A stretch of DNA of 64,000 bases from JAHEZL01 sp046074525 (GCA_046074525.1 JBJTOK010000010.1:104987-168986), one strand, 5' to 3'. Counted from the stretch's first letter, positions 8,525 to 17,976 are shown. The notes: generated by a model not told the origin, from the sequence alone. A program made the numbers and translations.

Positions 8525-9385
8525 ATGTCGTTGTACGGGCATAGAATTCACGTTATGCTCTATAATTGCAAGAAGATTTTGCTCTTTTTACTGATGGCTG
8601 TTCCCATCAAGAGTTACTCTTCTTTTACCATACGGCCCTATTCGGAAGTCGGTATTTTCGGCGGAGCTTCCTATTATCTTGGTGAATTAAACCACCAGCA
8701 CTTCTCCCCCAAAATAATGCAAAGCGCCGTTGGTGCTTTTTATCGCTACAATCTCAATGGACACTACGCACTGCGGTCCTTTATCAATTGTACCGAAGTA
8801 AAAGGGTATGATGCATTTTCCGACAATGTTTTTGAGCAGCGGCGAGGGCTTTCCTTTGCCTCGGTAATCATAGAGGTAGGAACCGTGCTGGAATTCAATT
8901 TTTATGAATTTGCACTTTACAAGGACGCTAAACGTAAAATCACCCCCTTCGTTTTCGGCGGACTCAATTACTTTTATTTTAATCCGCAGGCCAATTTAAA
9001 CGGCGCATGGGTGGATTTACAACCCCTGGGAACGGAGGGGCAGGGAACATCCGCCTTCCCCGACCGAAAAAAATATTTCCGACATCAGGTAGCCATCCCA
9101 TTCGGACTGGGAATTAAAGTAAAAATGAATCGCTTCGCACTTACTGCCGAATGGGGTATCCGTAAAACATTTACTGATTACATCGATGATGTGAGTACTA
9201 CCTACGTCGATCCCACCCTACTTTCCTCTTCAGCCGCCCAGCTGGCCAACCGCAGCAATATGTCGACGCAAGATCTTAAAGACAAGCAAAGGGGCAATAG
9301 TAAAAACACCGACTGGTACGTTTTCACGGGGCTCACCCTTTCTTTCAAACTGGGTAAAGAAGCCATCTGTAGAGATAGTAACTGA
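8525..9385 (+). CDS. DUF6089 outer-membrane beta-barrel protein, copy 2
   Basis: A 286-residue paralogue of the preceding gene. It shares RKTFTDYIDDVSTTYVD near residue 220, FNPQANLNGAWVDLQPLGTEGQG (compare FNPQGLNQDGTWRSL in copy 1) and a C-terminal strand ending in FKLGKEAICRDSN. A signal peptide fits either from the annotated ATG or, more cleanly, from the internal ATG at 8555 (MLYNCKKILLFLLMAVPIKS). The two copies are clearly diverged, so this is an old tandem duplication. It lies between copy 1 and uppS, consistent with a role in envelope assembly, but no function is known. Confidence 0.75.
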   Translation: MSLYGHRIHVMLYNCKKILLFLLMAVPIKSYSSFTIRPYSEVGIFGGASYYLGELNHQHFSPKIMQSAVGAFYRYNLNGHYALRSFINCTEVKGYDAFSDNVFEQRRGLSFASVIIEVGTVLEFNFYEFALYKDAKRKITPFVFGGLNYFYFNPQANLNGAWVDLQPLGTEGQGTSAFPDRKKYFRHQVAIPFGLGIKVKMNRFALTAEWGIRKTFTDYIDDVSTTYVDPTLLSSSAAQLANRSNMSTQDLKDKQRGNSKNTDWYVFTGLTLSFKLGKEAICRDSN

Positions 9386-9469
9386 GCCTTACTGAACAAA
9401 GGGTTTTTAGTTTAAAAAAATATTGAAAAAAGAACTACATTTACACCGCTAAAAAAGCACTATTGACAG

Positions 9470-10213
9470 ATGTCATTACTGGAGAAAATAAACAAAAACA
9501 CTGTCCCAAAGCATGTGGCCATCATCATGGATGGTAACGGCAGATGGGCCAAGAAGAAAGGAATGATGAGGGTCTTCGGCCACCAAAATGGCGTGAAGGC
9601 CGTTCGTGCAGCATTGGAAGCATCCGTAAAAAGTGGTGTCCAAAATCTTACCCTCTACGCCTTCTCCACCGAAAACTGGAACCGTCCGCAGGCTGAAATC
9701 AATGCTCTTATGGAACTATTGGTGGATACTATCAATGGTGAAACCAAAACACTAAATGAAAACAGCATCCGTTTACACACCATCGGAAACATTCAATCAT
9801 TGCCCGAAAAATGCCAGAATAAATTGCAGGAAGCCATCAACAATACTAAGCATAACACTAAACTCAATCTTATACTGGCATTGAGTTACAGCTCCAAATG
9901 GGAGATCACCAACGCTGTTAAAAACATGTGTGCCGATGTAGCATCCGGCAAATTGAAGCAAAACGAAATTGAGGAGAAAACCATCAGTGCTTATCTCAAC
10001 ACAGCTCCTTTCCCTGATCCTGAACTTATGATACGTACCAGTGGTGAATACAGGATAAGCAACTTCCTGTTATGGCAGTTAGCCTATTCTGAGCTATATT
10101 TTACCGACACATTATGGCCCGATTTCAGAGAAGATGATTTCTTTAAGGCCCTGATCGATTTCCAGCAAAGAGAACGAAGATTCGGAATGACAAGCGAGCA
10201 AATCACAGCATAA
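9470..10213 (+). CDS. uppS: undecaprenyl diphosphate synthase (cis-isoprenyl transferase)
   Basis: A 247-residue cytoplasmic enzyme that adds isopentenyl units to farnesyl diphosphate to make the C55 carrier lipid used for peptidoglycan and other surface glycans. Motifs: HVAIIMDGNGRWAKKKG (residues about 15-31, catalytic Asp), LYAFSTENWNRP and the C-terminal PDPELMIRTSGEYRISNFLLWQ. Full length. It begins the uppS-bamA-Skp-Skp-murI block and is 3 bases from bamA, so co-transcription is very likely. Confidence 0.96.
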   Translation: MSLLEKINKNTVPKHVAIIMDGNGRWAKKKGMMRVFGHQNGVKAVRAALEASVKSGVQNLTLYAFSTENWNRPQAEINALMELLVDTINGETKTLNENSIRLHTIGNIQSLPEKCQNKLQEAINNTKHNTKLNLILALSYSSKWEITNAVKNMCADVASGKLKQNEIEEKTISAYLNTAPFPDPELMIRTSGEYRISNFLLWQLAYSELYFTDTLWPDFREDDFFKALIDFQQRERRFGMTSEQITA

Positions 10214-10216
10214 AAA

Positions 10217-12670
10217 ATGAAGTACTTACTCTCCATCACACTTTTACTGGTTTTCTCGCTCAGCGCGTTTTCACAGATCAATCAATCCACAAGCATTCAG
10301 CAAGAGTATATCATCGACAATATTGATGTTTCAGGCGAAAGCACCCTTCCTAAAGCCAGCATCGTGGCATGGTCGGGATTGTATGTAGGCGGTGTCTTTA
10401 AATGGCCGGGTGACCAGGCAGCCAGCGCCATCAAGAAATTGTGGGAAATCGGCTACTTCGAAGATGTGGAAATCCTTTACACCAATATTGATGGTAACAG
10501 AATCAACCTGCTTATCGTGGTAAAGGAAAGACCCCGCCTTGGCACTTACGTATTTTCAGGAGTAGGCAAAACAGATAAAAAAGACCTGCGTGAAAAAATC
10601 AATTTGCAAAAAGACAAACCTGTCACCGATAACCTTTTGCTGAATACCAAAAACCTCATCATTAAACATTATGCTGAAAAAGGAAGAGCCAATGCCAAGG
10701 TCGAGATCAAACAAAGCATCGATTCTGCCAAAGCCAATGTGGTTAACCTTACGATCATTGTCGACAAAGGGGAAAAAGTAAAAATCCAGGATATCAATTT
10801 CCACGGAAACCTTGCCCTCAGCGATGCCAAACTGCGCAGCACTATGAAGGAAACCAAGCGTTACAGATGGTGGAATGTATTCAAAGACGGTACTTTTTCA
10901 GAAACCGACTACCACACTGAGCTTGCTGAAATCATTAACAAATACAACACTAAAGGCTTCAGAGATGCACGCATCGTGGCCGATACCGTGAAGAAATTCA
11001 ATGAAAAAAGACTTATCATCGACGTTCATATCGAAGAAGGCAAGAAATTTTATTTCCGCAACATCACCTGGACAGGGAACAGTAAATACACTACCGAAGA
11101 ACTCAATCGCATATTGAGCATCAAGAAGGGCGATGTATACAACATGCAAAACCTGAATGCCAAACTTACAATGGATCCTAACGGACAAGATATCAGCTCA
11201 CTCTATCTCGATGATGGTTACCTCTTCTTTAATATACAGCCAAAGGAAGTTAAAATTGAAAATGACTCTGTAGATGTTGAACTCCGTATTTACGAAGGAA
11301 AGCAGGCTCGTATCAATAAAGTAACACTAATTGGAAATACAAAAACCAGTGATTTCGTGGTGATGCGTGAGATTCGCACCAAACCAGGACAGCTCTTCCG
11401 CCGATCAGATATCATCCGTTCACAAAGAGAACTTTCACAATTGAAATACTTCAACGCTCAAAAAATGTCGGTGAATCCTAAGCCAAATCCGGCCGACGGA
11501 ACAGTTGATATTGAATATATTGTAGAAGAACAACCTTCCGACCAGGTGGAGCTCTCAGCTGGTTATGGTGCTAATCGACTTATTGGTACACTAGGTTTGT
11601 CTTTCAATAATTTTTCCACCAAGAGGTTCAGTGATCCAAAATCATGGTCGCCACTGCCTTCCGGTGATGGTCAAACACTAAGTATCCGTGCGCAATCTAC
11701 AGGAACTTATTACAGCGGCGTTAATCTCTCCTTCATCGAACCATGGCTGGGTGGTAAAAAACCAAATTCACTGAGTGTTTCAGGATCATGGACAAAGTAT
11801 AGCAGCACCAATTCCGACAATGGTTTGCCGGGGCACATGCAGGTAGCTACTGCGGCGATTGGTTTCGGACAAAGACTGAAAAAGCCGGATGACTTCTTCA
11901 CTTTGCAAACCTCTCTGACTTACCAACTCTATAACATTGATAATTTCTCTGGCTTTGGCAGTCTGGCCAACGGTTTATCGAATAGCCTTTTCATAAAATT
12001 CGTCCTCTCCAGAAACTCCGTGGATCAGCCCATTTATCCGCGAAGCGGATCAAACATCACCCTCACTGTACAAGGTACGCCACCATGGAATGCCATCATT
12101 ACTAACTTTTTACCTGATATAGATCCTGCGAAATTCAACTGGATTGAATACAACAAGGTTAAAGTTCAGGCTGAATGGTACAATAAGATTGTGGACAATT
12201 TAGTGCTCTACACTAAAATGAATTTCGGTATTCTCGGCAGATATGACCAGAATCTTGATTATTCTCCATTTGAGCGTTTTTACCTAGGAGGAAGCGGACT
12301 AGCCAACTTCAACGTCGATGGTCGTGAAATCATTTCCCTTAGAGGATCAACAGGTACCTATAACCAGGAAAACATCACACCTGTCAACGGAGGTGTGGCC
12401 GCCGTAAAATATACCATGGAACTGCGCTACCCAATTTCCTTGAATCCTAGTGCCACTATTTTCGGACTCGCCTTTGCGGAAGGCGGAAGGGCATGGAGCA
12501 ATGTATCCATGATGAGTCCTTTTGAAAGCCGCAAAGCTGCAGGGGTGGGTGTAAGAATTTTTATGCCGATGTTCGGCTTACTGGGACTGGATATGGGATA
12601 TGGCTTTGATGCAATTAAACCGGGCTGGCAAACTACCTTCATGATTGGCGGTAACTTCAGCGGTTGGTAA
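10217..12670 (+). CDS. bamA: outer-membrane protein assembly factor BamA
   Basis: An 817-residue Omp85 protein with a signal peptide (MKYLLSITLLLVFSLSAFSQ). About residues 25-430 hold POTRA domains (segments such as YIIDNIDVSGESTLPKAS, KIQDINFHGNLALSD, FRNITWTGNSKYTTEELN, RINKVTLIGNTKTSDFVV). The rest is the 16-strand barrel, with FYLGGSGLANFNVDGRE and LRGSTG marking the loop-6 region in its Bacteroidota form. It folds and inserts beta-barrel proteins, and would serve the DUF6089, DUF3078 and Omp85-like proteins here. Placement between uppS and the Skp genes is the common flavobacterial order. Confidence 0.95.
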   Translation: MKYLLSITLLLVFSLSAFSQINQSTSIQQEYIIDNIDVSGESTLPKASIVAWSGLYVGGVFKWPGDQAASAIKKLWEIGYFEDVEILYTNIDGNRINLLIVVKERPRLGTYVFSGVGKTDKKDLREKINLQKDKPVTDNLLLNTKNLIIKHYAEKGRANAKVEIKQSIDSAKANVVNLTIIVDKGEKVKIQDINFHGNLALSDAKLRSTMKETKRYRWWNVFKDGTFSETDYHTELAEIINKYNTKGFRDARIVADTVKKFNEKRLIIDVHIEEGKKFYFRNITWTGNSKYTTEELNRILSIKKGDVYNMQNLNAKLTMDPNGQDISSLYLDDGYLFFNIQPKEVKIENDSVDVELRIYEGKQARINKVTLIGNTKTSDFVVMREIRTKPGQLFRRSDIIRSQRELSQLKYFNAQKMSVNPKPNPADGTVDIEYIVEEQPSDQVELSAGYGANRLIGTLGLSFNNFSTKRFSDPKSWSPLPSGDGQTLSIRAQSTGTYYSGVNLSFIEPWLGGKKPNSLSVSGSWTKYSSTNSDNGLPGHMQVATAAIGFGQRLKKPDDFFTLQTSLTYQLYNIDNFSGFGSLANGLSNSLFIKFVLSRNSVDQPIYPRSGSNITLTVQGTPPWNAIITNFLPDIDPAKFNWIEYNKVKVQAEWYNKIVDNLVLYTKMNFGILGRYDQNLDYSPFERFYLGGSGLANFNVDGREIISLRGSTGTYNQENITPVNGGVAAVKYTMELRYPISLNPSATIFGLAFAEGGRAWSNVSMMSPFESRKAAGVGVRIFMPMFGLLGLDMGYGFDAIKPGWQTTFMIGGNFSGW

Positions 12671-12731
12671 TTTGGACCAAGCTTTGTAGTGATGCATTGA
12701 AATGTTTACCTTCACCGCACTTTTAAATTAA

Positions 12732-13235
12732 ATGAGAATACTGATCTTCATATCTTTCCTTTTCTTCAGCATTACATTGAATGCGCAGAAAGTAGGCTGC
12801 GTGGACACAAAGTATATTCTCGATCATATTCCTGAATACAAATCTGCACAAAGTAAACTCGAACAATTATCGGCCGAATGGCAGAAGGAAATTGAAGCCA
12901 AAAAAGCTTCAATAGAACAGATGTATAAAAACTACCAGGCCGATAAAATTCTTCTTTCTCAGGAGATGCGCCTGAAAAAAGAACAGGAAATTGAAAAGGC
13001 CGAAAAAGAACTAGAAGAACTCCAGGAAAAATATTTTGGTATCGATGGCGAACTGGTGAGGGAAAGAGAAAAATTGGTAAAACCCATACAGGATAAAGTC
13101 TTCTCAGCCATCAAACAGCTGGCTGAAGCCAAAGGTTATACACTCATTATAGATAAAGCTGGCAGCACTTCGGTTTTGTATATCAGCTCGAAAAACGAAC
13201 ACAGTAACGATATTTTAAAACAACTCGGATATTAA
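12732..13235 (+). CDS. Skp/OmpH periplasmic chaperone, copy 1
   Basis: A 167-residue protein with a signal peptide (MRILIFISFLFFSITLNAQ), then KVGCVDTKYILDHIPEYKSAQ, a long charged coiled coil (about residues 45-115, rich in EKEL/EELQEK) and a final beta segment GYTLIIDKAGSTSVLYIS. This is the OmpH/Skp layout: a jellyfish-like trimer that holds unfolded outer-membrane proteins on the way to BamA. It follows bamA by 61 bases and is followed by a second copy. Confidence 0.9.
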   Translation: MRILIFISFLFFSITLNAQKVGCVDTKYILDHIPEYKSAQSKLEQLSAEWQKEIEAKKASIEQMYKNYQADKILLSQEMRLKKEQEIEKAEKELEELQEKYFGIDGELVREREKLVKPIQDKVFSAIKQLAEAKGYTLIIDKAGSTSVLYISSKNEHSNDILKQLGY

Positions 13236-13252
13236 TATTAATCTTAACTAAA

Positions 13253-13804
13253 ATGAAAGCTCCTAAAATTCTCCTTACCCTAGCCATCGCTCTTTTTTGC
13301 AACATATCTTCTTTTGCTCAGCAAAAAATCGGACACGTTAATTCTACCGATATTGTAATGGCAATGCCAGAAAGGGATTCGATTAAAGTTCAACTGGAGC
13401 AACTACTTACTTTTTTCCAGACTGAACTTACCTCAAAAGAAGCTGAATACTCTTCAACTTTGAAAAAATACAAGGAAGACATCGCAAAAGGCGGGATGTC
13501 TCAAATGCTGAAAGATGCTACCGAAGCTAAATTGATGAGCTTGCAGGAAGAAATCAATAACATCCAGCAAAATGCACAAACGCAGCTGCAGGAGCAAGAA
13601 CAAAAAATGCTGGAACCACTTCAGAAAAAAGTAAATGATGCTATTGCAAAAGTGGCCAAAGCCAACAAATTCGCTTATATCATCGACATCAGCTCAGGCG
13701 TAGCCCTTTACTATGATGGTGGCATTGATGTAACCGGCATGGTGAAAAAGGAAATGGGCATTGTTGTAGAAGCCCCTGCTGCAGGCACCGGAAAAACAAA
13801 ATAG
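13253..13804 (+). CDS. Skp/OmpH periplasmic chaperone, copy 2
   Basis: A 183-residue paralogue of the preceding gene. Signal peptide ends in NISSFAQ; the mature protein starts QKIGHVNSTDIVMAMPERDS, has a coiled coil at about residues 45-125 (Gln/Glu-rich, LQEQEQKMLEPLQKK) and a closing beta segment FAYIIDISSGVALYYDGG. A C-terminal extension rich in Ala/Gly/Lys is the main difference. Two adjacent skp genes after bamA are usual in flavobacteria. Probably a hetero- or homotrimeric chaperone for outer-membrane proteins. Confidence 0.9.
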   Translation: MKAPKILLTLAIALFCNISSFAQQKIGHVNSTDIVMAMPERDSIKVQLEQLLTFFQTELTSKEAEYSSTLKKYKEDIAKGGMSQMLKDATEAKLMSLQEEINNIQQNAQTQLQEQEQKMLEPLQKKVNDAIAKVAKANKFAYIIDISSGVALYYDGGIDVTGMVKKEMGIVVEAPAAGTGKTK

Positions 13805-13831
13805 TATTTCCCGCAATTGCCGAAATGAATT

Positions 13832-14647
13832 ATGGCAACATCCAATCAACCCATAGGAATTTTTGATTCAGGTATTGGAGGACTTACTGTGGCCAACGCC
13901 ATCAGTAAGTTATTGCCAAACGAAAAAATCATTTATTTCGGAGATACAGCTCACGTTCCTTACGGAGATAAATCAGTGAGCAATATTCAGTTTTATTCGC
14001 AGAACATTGCTGATTTCCTTTTGGAAAAGAATTGCAAGATCATTGTGATTGCCTGTAATACAGCCTCTGCCGCAGCGCGAAAAACAACGGCGGAGCATGT
14101 CAAAAACACTCCGGTACTGAATGTAATCGATCCGGTGGTGGAACATGTAGCTTCCTATTTTTCAAAATCTACCATCGGACTCATAGGCACCAAGGGCACG
14201 ATCAACTCCCGGGTTTATCCGAAAGCTATCAAAAAAGCCAACAAAAGTATTGAAACACATTCTCTCGCCACTCCCCTCCTGGCCCCGATGATAGAAGAAG
14301 GTTTCTTCAACAACAACATTAGTAAAACCATTATCTCTGCTTATCTAGATAAAAGTGCTTTAAAGGGCATCGACGCACTGATTTTAGGCTGCACCCACTA
14401 TCCGCTCATCCAGAAGGAAATTGAAGCAGTGTACAAAAAGAAAAAGGAGAAAATTAAAATTCTCAACAGCGCCGATATCGTTGCTAATTCAGTAAAAGAT
14501 GCACTGAAAAACCAAAAGCTTCTTTCCAAAAAAGATAATCCGAAACATGAGTTTTATGTTTCGGATTATACCGCATCCTTTGAAGAATCCACTAAGATTT
14601 TCTTTGGCGCTAAAGTGAAGCTGAAGGAAGTGAATTTGTGGAAGTAA
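13832..14647 (+). CDS. murI: glutamate racemase
   Basis: A 271-residue cytoplasmic enzyme that makes D-glutamate for peptidoglycan. The two-base mechanism cysteines are in ACNTASA (about residue 73) and GCTHYPL (about residue 187), and the N-terminal substrate loop is FDSGIGGLTV (residues 11-20). Full length. It ends the uppS-bamA-skp-skp-murI block. The 115-base gap after it holds a dispersed repeat rather than a classical terminator. Confidence 0.95.
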   Translation: MATSNQPIGIFDSGIGGLTVANAISKLLPNEKIIYFGDTAHVPYGDKSVSNIQFYSQNIADFLLEKNCKIIVIACNTASAAARKTTAEHVKNTPVLNVIDPVVEHVASYFSKSTIGLIGTKGTINSRVYPKAIKKANKSIETHSLATPLLAPMIEEGFFNNNISKTIISAYLDKSALKGIDALILGCTHYPLIQKEIEAVYKKKKEKIKILNSADIVANSVKDALKNQKLLSKKDNPKHEFYVSDYTASFEESTKIFFGAKVKLKEVNLWK

Positions 14648-14659
14648 AAATTCCTATTA

Positions 14660-14762
14660 ATTGCAAATAGCCTGGGATTGCTTCGGATTTTGGGACAATA
14701 AATTTCTTCGCAATGACAACTGTGCCTGTATCCTATTTTCAACAAGGAAAAAGTAAACGAAC
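14660..14762. repeat. dispersed repeat, copy A
   Basis: The intergenic stretch between murI and the convergent carbonic-anhydrase-like gene contains a segment reading GGGATTGCTTCGGATTTTGG ... TTCTTCGCAATGAC, then CAAGGAAAAAGTAAACG. Both parts recur at 20635-20883 and the first also at 39474-39525. The pairing of ATTGC with GCAAT makes it an imperfect palindrome (REP-like). It has no coding potential and probably forms a hairpin between the two convergent genes. Confidence 0.6.
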
Positions 14763-15275
14763 TTACTTAAACCACCCCGAATATTTCACATAATTATTCG
14801 CAATGCGATTGATCTCGCCTTCCTGTAACTTCTGATCCACGTTCTTAATGAATTTAGCGGGAACACCGGCGAAGATAGAACCCGGCTCAACAATAGTTCC
14901 CTGTGTTAAAACAGCACCGGCGGCAATGATTGAATTTTCTCCTATCAAACAATTGTCCATAATGATGGCGCCCATACCAATGAGCACATTGTCTTTTACA
15001 GTACAACCATGAACAATGGCGTGATGACCTATAGATACATTGTTGCCGATATTGGTAGGACATTTCTGGTAAGTAGCATGAATACAGGCGCCATCCTGAA
15101 CATTTACTTTATTTCCCATTTTGATGTAATGCACATCACCGCGCACCACAGCGTTAAACCAAAAACTACATTGGTCACCGCATACCACATCACCAACAAT
15201 GGTGGCATTTTCAGCGATATAACAATCATTTCCAAACTGGGGAACTTTTCCTTCTACTGCTTTAATCAGGGCCAT
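14763..15275 (-). CDS. gamma-carbonic-anhydrase-like hexapeptide-repeat protein
   Basis: About 170 residues from the ATG at 15275. It has a left-handed beta-helix of hexapeptide repeats (IAENATIVGDVVCGDQCS, IGNNVSIGHHAIVHGCTV, IGMGAIIMDNCLIGENS). The residues GHHAIVHG and the earlier RGDVHYIKMG fit the zinc-ligand His pattern of the gamma-class carbonic anhydrase/YrdA/PaaY group. It may bind zinc and hydrate CO2 or act as an acyltransferase; the substrate is not known. The reading frame extends upstream to 15323, but 15275 is preferred because MALIKAVEGKVP is the usual N-terminus and it lies two bases after the stop of the upstream gene, suggesting coupling. Confidence 0.85.
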   Translation of the reverse strand: MALIKAVEGKVPQFGNDCYIAENATIVGDVVCGDQCSFWFNAVVRGDVHYIKMGNKVNVQDGACIHATYQKCPTNIGNNVSIGHHAIVHGCTVKDNVLIGMGAIIMDNCLIGENSIIAAGAVLTQGTIVEPGSIFAGVPAKFIKNVDQKLQEGEINRIANNYVKYSGWFK

Positions 15276-15277
15276 AT

Positions 15278-16669
15278 TTACAATTTTACTATTCGTGTTA
15301 CGATTTTCGTTGTGTCCTTCCACAACACAACAATATAGGTTGCTGCTGCGAGATGCGATAAATCCAGAAACACCGTTTGCTGCGTGAAATTACTGAAAGC
15401 TTCTATTTCCTTGCCTTGAATATCATAAATAAATACAGAAATCTGATCGGGAGACGAACCTGTATTCAAATACACACCATCTGTGAAAAGCGTTGGAGCC
15501 AGCGTATAATCAAACAATTCAGGCGGCACATCTTCCGTCGTTGAAATATCAGGAACGGTACAGGTTATCACCTGATCACCGTCTACACGCACCAGGACAG
15601 CAAAATCTTTTTGCAGGAACTTTCCTCCCTCCGTAATGCTGAAACGATGAACAAAAACATAAGGAGCCGTTCGACCATCCGCAGGCAGGGTAGTCCAGGT
15701 GATGGTATCACTTACGGAAGAAGCGGTAATCAAGGGATGATTGCTTACTGTGGCGCCGGTGTTGTTCCAGGTGGAATAGGAAATAGTATGCGTTCCTACA
15801 AGGGAAATACTGCTTCCATACTCCAGCTCATCTGAAGGGGTGATCGTTTTCTCATAGCTACCATTAGCATTCACTGTGAATTGAGGATCGATAGAAAAAG
15901 AAGGCGCAGTGGTAAACTCCGTGGACACCTCTACCAAAAAATCTATGTTGCTTACACCAATCTTTTTACTCTTACGGAATTCATTCACCGTAACTGAAAA
16001 AGCATAACTTCCCTTCACAGGATTGCTCCATTTGAAAATGCCGGTGAGCGGATCAATCGTTACTGATGACGGCACAAAATAACCTTCCACGGTGAGACCG
16101 TTCACACCTTTGCAGTCGGTAATTTCGTAGCTCAAACTGTCGCCGTCGGGATCAAAGAGCCCAAAAGCAGTAGTATACTCCACGCCCTGACAAGCATAAA
16201 ACAAAGGATCCATCTGGTATTCGGCCCCATTGTTCACACATACTGAAGGATCGGAATAAACAGGCAAGACAGATGAAATGAATAATTTCTTTATAGCCGA
16301 TTTTCCTTCGTTGATATTGAGAATTCCAGTATGGCGAAAGGGCTCGGAGATATACACCTGATAGTTTCCTTCTTTGGAGTAAGTATATTGCCCCTTGTAA
16401 ATACTCTTCAGAATATCAGCGTTGACAAAAGTTCCTGTGCCATTACTCCGCGACAACACCACCGTTTTTCCATCGCCGCAAAAGAGCGTCAGCAAGTCCT
16501 TATCACTTTGCGGATGATCGGTCGCTGTGTAGGTAATCACAGTGTACTCGTAAGAAAATCCGCCCAGCGATTTATAGGAAATACTGGCCCCTAAATAATG
16601 ATCGGCCTTTAAAGAAAGACTGCATACAAAGAGGCAAAGGGCAAGAAGATATTTCAATTTTAAGGGCAT
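15278..16669 (-). CDS. T9SS-secreted protein with type A sorting domain
   Basis: About 463 residues from the ATG at 16669 (MPLKLKYLLALCLFVCSLSLKA, a clean signal peptide); the open frame continues to 16846 but that extra part would overlap the divergent ArsC-like gene. The mature protein opens with ADHYLGASISYKSLGGFSYE and contains FDPDGDSLSYEITDCKG, an Ig/cadherin-like calcium-binding motif common in Bacteroidota surface proteins. The last ~70 residues (SVFIYDIQGKEIEAF ... HLAAATYIVVLW ... IVTRIVKL) match a T9SS type A C-terminal sorting domain, so it should be exported by type IX secretion and anchored at or released from the surface. Function unknown. Confidence 0.8.
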   Translation of the reverse strand: MPLKLKYLLALCLFVCSLSLKADHYLGASISYKSLGGFSYEYTVITYTATDHPQSDKDLLTLFCGDGKTVVLSRSNGTGTFVNADILKSIYKGQYTYSKEGNYQVYISEPFRHTGILNINEGKSAIKKLFISSVLPVYSDPSVCVNNGAEYQMDPLFYACQGVEYTTAFGLFDPDGDSLSYEITDCKGVNGLTVEGYFVPSSVTIDPLTGIFKWSNPVKGSYAFSVTVNEFRKSKKIGVSNIDFLVEVSTEFTTAPSFSIDPQFTVNANGSYEKTITPSDELEYGSSISLVGTHTISYSTWNNTGATVSNHPLITASSVSDTITWTTLPADGRTAPYVFVHRFSITEGGKFLQKDFAVLVRVDGDQVITCTVPDISTTEDVPPELFDYTLAPTLFTDGVYLNTGSSPDQISVFIYDIQGKEIEAFSNFTQQTVFLDLSHLAAATYIVVLWKDTTKIVTRIVKL

Positions 16670-16736
16670 CAAGATGAAAATGTAAAACAGACTAAAATTA
16701 TTGTATTTATCCTGAATAAAATACCTAAACTTGAGT

Positions 16737-17090
16737 ATGAAAAAAATATTCCATTTAAAAACCTGTTCTACCTGCCAGAAAATCCTCAAGGAAGTAAAGC
16801 CTGGAAAGGATGTGGAGCTGCAGGATATCAAGACTGAAAAAATCACTCCCGAGCAGCTCGATGCGATGTATAAAATTGCCGGTTCCTATGAGAATCTCTT
16901 TACCAGAAAATCGATGAAATACCGCAGCATGGGTTTGGCAGATAAAAAACTCACCGAGAAAGATTACCGCAAACTCATCCTGGAAGAATATACTTTCCTG
17001 AAACGCCCGGTAAGCGTGATCGGAAATGAAATTTTCATTGGCAATACCAAAGCCGCTGTAGAAGCACTGAAAGCGAAACTGAAAAAATAG
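16737..17090 (+). CDS. ArsC/Spx-family thioredoxin-fold protein
   Basis: About 117 residues from the ATG at 16737 (a TTG two codons upstream is less likely). It starts KKIFHLKTCSTCQKILKE, with a CxxC (Cys10/Cys13) at the site of the ArsC/Spx active cysteine, and contains LFTRKSMKYRSMGL and FLKRPVSVIGNEIFIGN, both typical of the arsenate reductase-like/YffB group. It is probably a small thiol oxidoreductase; arsenate reduction is not established. It lies one base before the EamA transporter gene, so the two are one transcript. Confidence 0.8.
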   Translation: MKKIFHLKTCSTCQKILKEVKPGKDVELQDIKTEKITPEQLDAMYKIAGSYENLFTRKSMKYRSMGLADKKLTEKDYRKLILEEYTFLKRPVSVIGNEIFIGNTKAAVEALKAKLKK

Positions 17091-17091
17091 A

Positions 17092-17976
17092 ATGACGAAA
17101 AACACCCTCGCCCATCTCACGCTTACCATGGTAAGCATTGTGTATGGCGCCAATTATGTCATCATCAAAATTGTATCACCCTCGCATATGGGACCCAGCG
17201 GACTCGTACTCATACGTACGGTAATGGCTGTAGCTTTCTTCTGGATTGCCGGACTATTTTTGAAAAACGCTAAAAAAATTGAGAAGCAAGACTGGTCGAA
17301 AATTGTGCTCTGCTCCATTTGCGGAGCGGCCTTTAACCAACTCACTTTCTTTCAGGGCGCGGTGAACACATCCCCTATCGATGCTTCGCTCATTATGACC
17401 AGTAATCCCATTATTGTACTGATTTTCGCATCTGTTTTGCTCAAGGAAAAACTCACAAAGATGAAACTCGTCGGCATAGCCCTGGGCTGTATCGGCGCGG
17501 TGTTCATCATCATGCAGAAAGAAGGTGAAAACACTTCTTCCAGCTTGTATGGTAATACCATGATTTTTGTGAACTCTATTTTGTTCGGACTCTACGTGGT
17601 ACTTGTAAAACCTCTCATCACCAAATACGACACCATTACATTGATGAAATGGATTTTCCTTTTCGGACTCCTGATGCTGATTCCCTTTGGCTACAATGAA
17701 ACATTGGCTGTCGACTGGGATAGTTTCGACAACACAATATGGTGGGCTTTTATTTATTCTTCGGCCATTGTGACTTTTCTGGCTTACGTCCCCAATATTC
17801 TCGCCCTGCGCTGGGTATCTTCAGCACTGGTAAGTTCCTATCTCTACGTTCAGCCGCTGATCGCAGCAGCATTGGCAATGCTGTGGCTCGATGAAAGCTT
17901 ATCGTTTTCAGCCATCTTTGCCGCTATCCTTATTTTTATTGGGGTTTACCTCGTAGGCAAGGAAAGCAAGGCCTAA
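17092..17976 (+). CDS. EamA/DMT-superfamily transporter
   Basis: A 294-residue inner-membrane protein with about ten hydrophobic segments in two repeated halves, the EamA (RhaT/YdcZ-like) drug/metabolite transporter layout. The N-half motif is LTMVSIVYGANYVIIKIV and the C-half has YSSAIVTFLAYVPNILALRW and AALAMLWLDESLSFSA. The substrate cannot be predicted. It follows the ArsC-like gene by one base. Confidence 0.9.
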   Translation: MTKNTLAHLTLTMVSIVYGANYVIIKIVSPSHMGPSGLVLIRTVMAVAFFWIAGLFLKNAKKIEKQDWSKIVLCSICGAAFNQLTFFQGAVNTSPIDASLIMTSNPIIVLIFASVLLKEKLTKMKLVGIALGCIGAVFIIMQKEGENTSSSLYGNTMIFVNSILFGLYVVLVKPLITKYDTITLMKWIFLFGLLMLIPFGYNETLAVDWDSFDNTIWWAFIYSSAIVTFLAYVPNILALRWVSSALVSSYLYVQPLIAAALAMLWLDESLSFSAIFAAILIFIGVYLVGKESKA

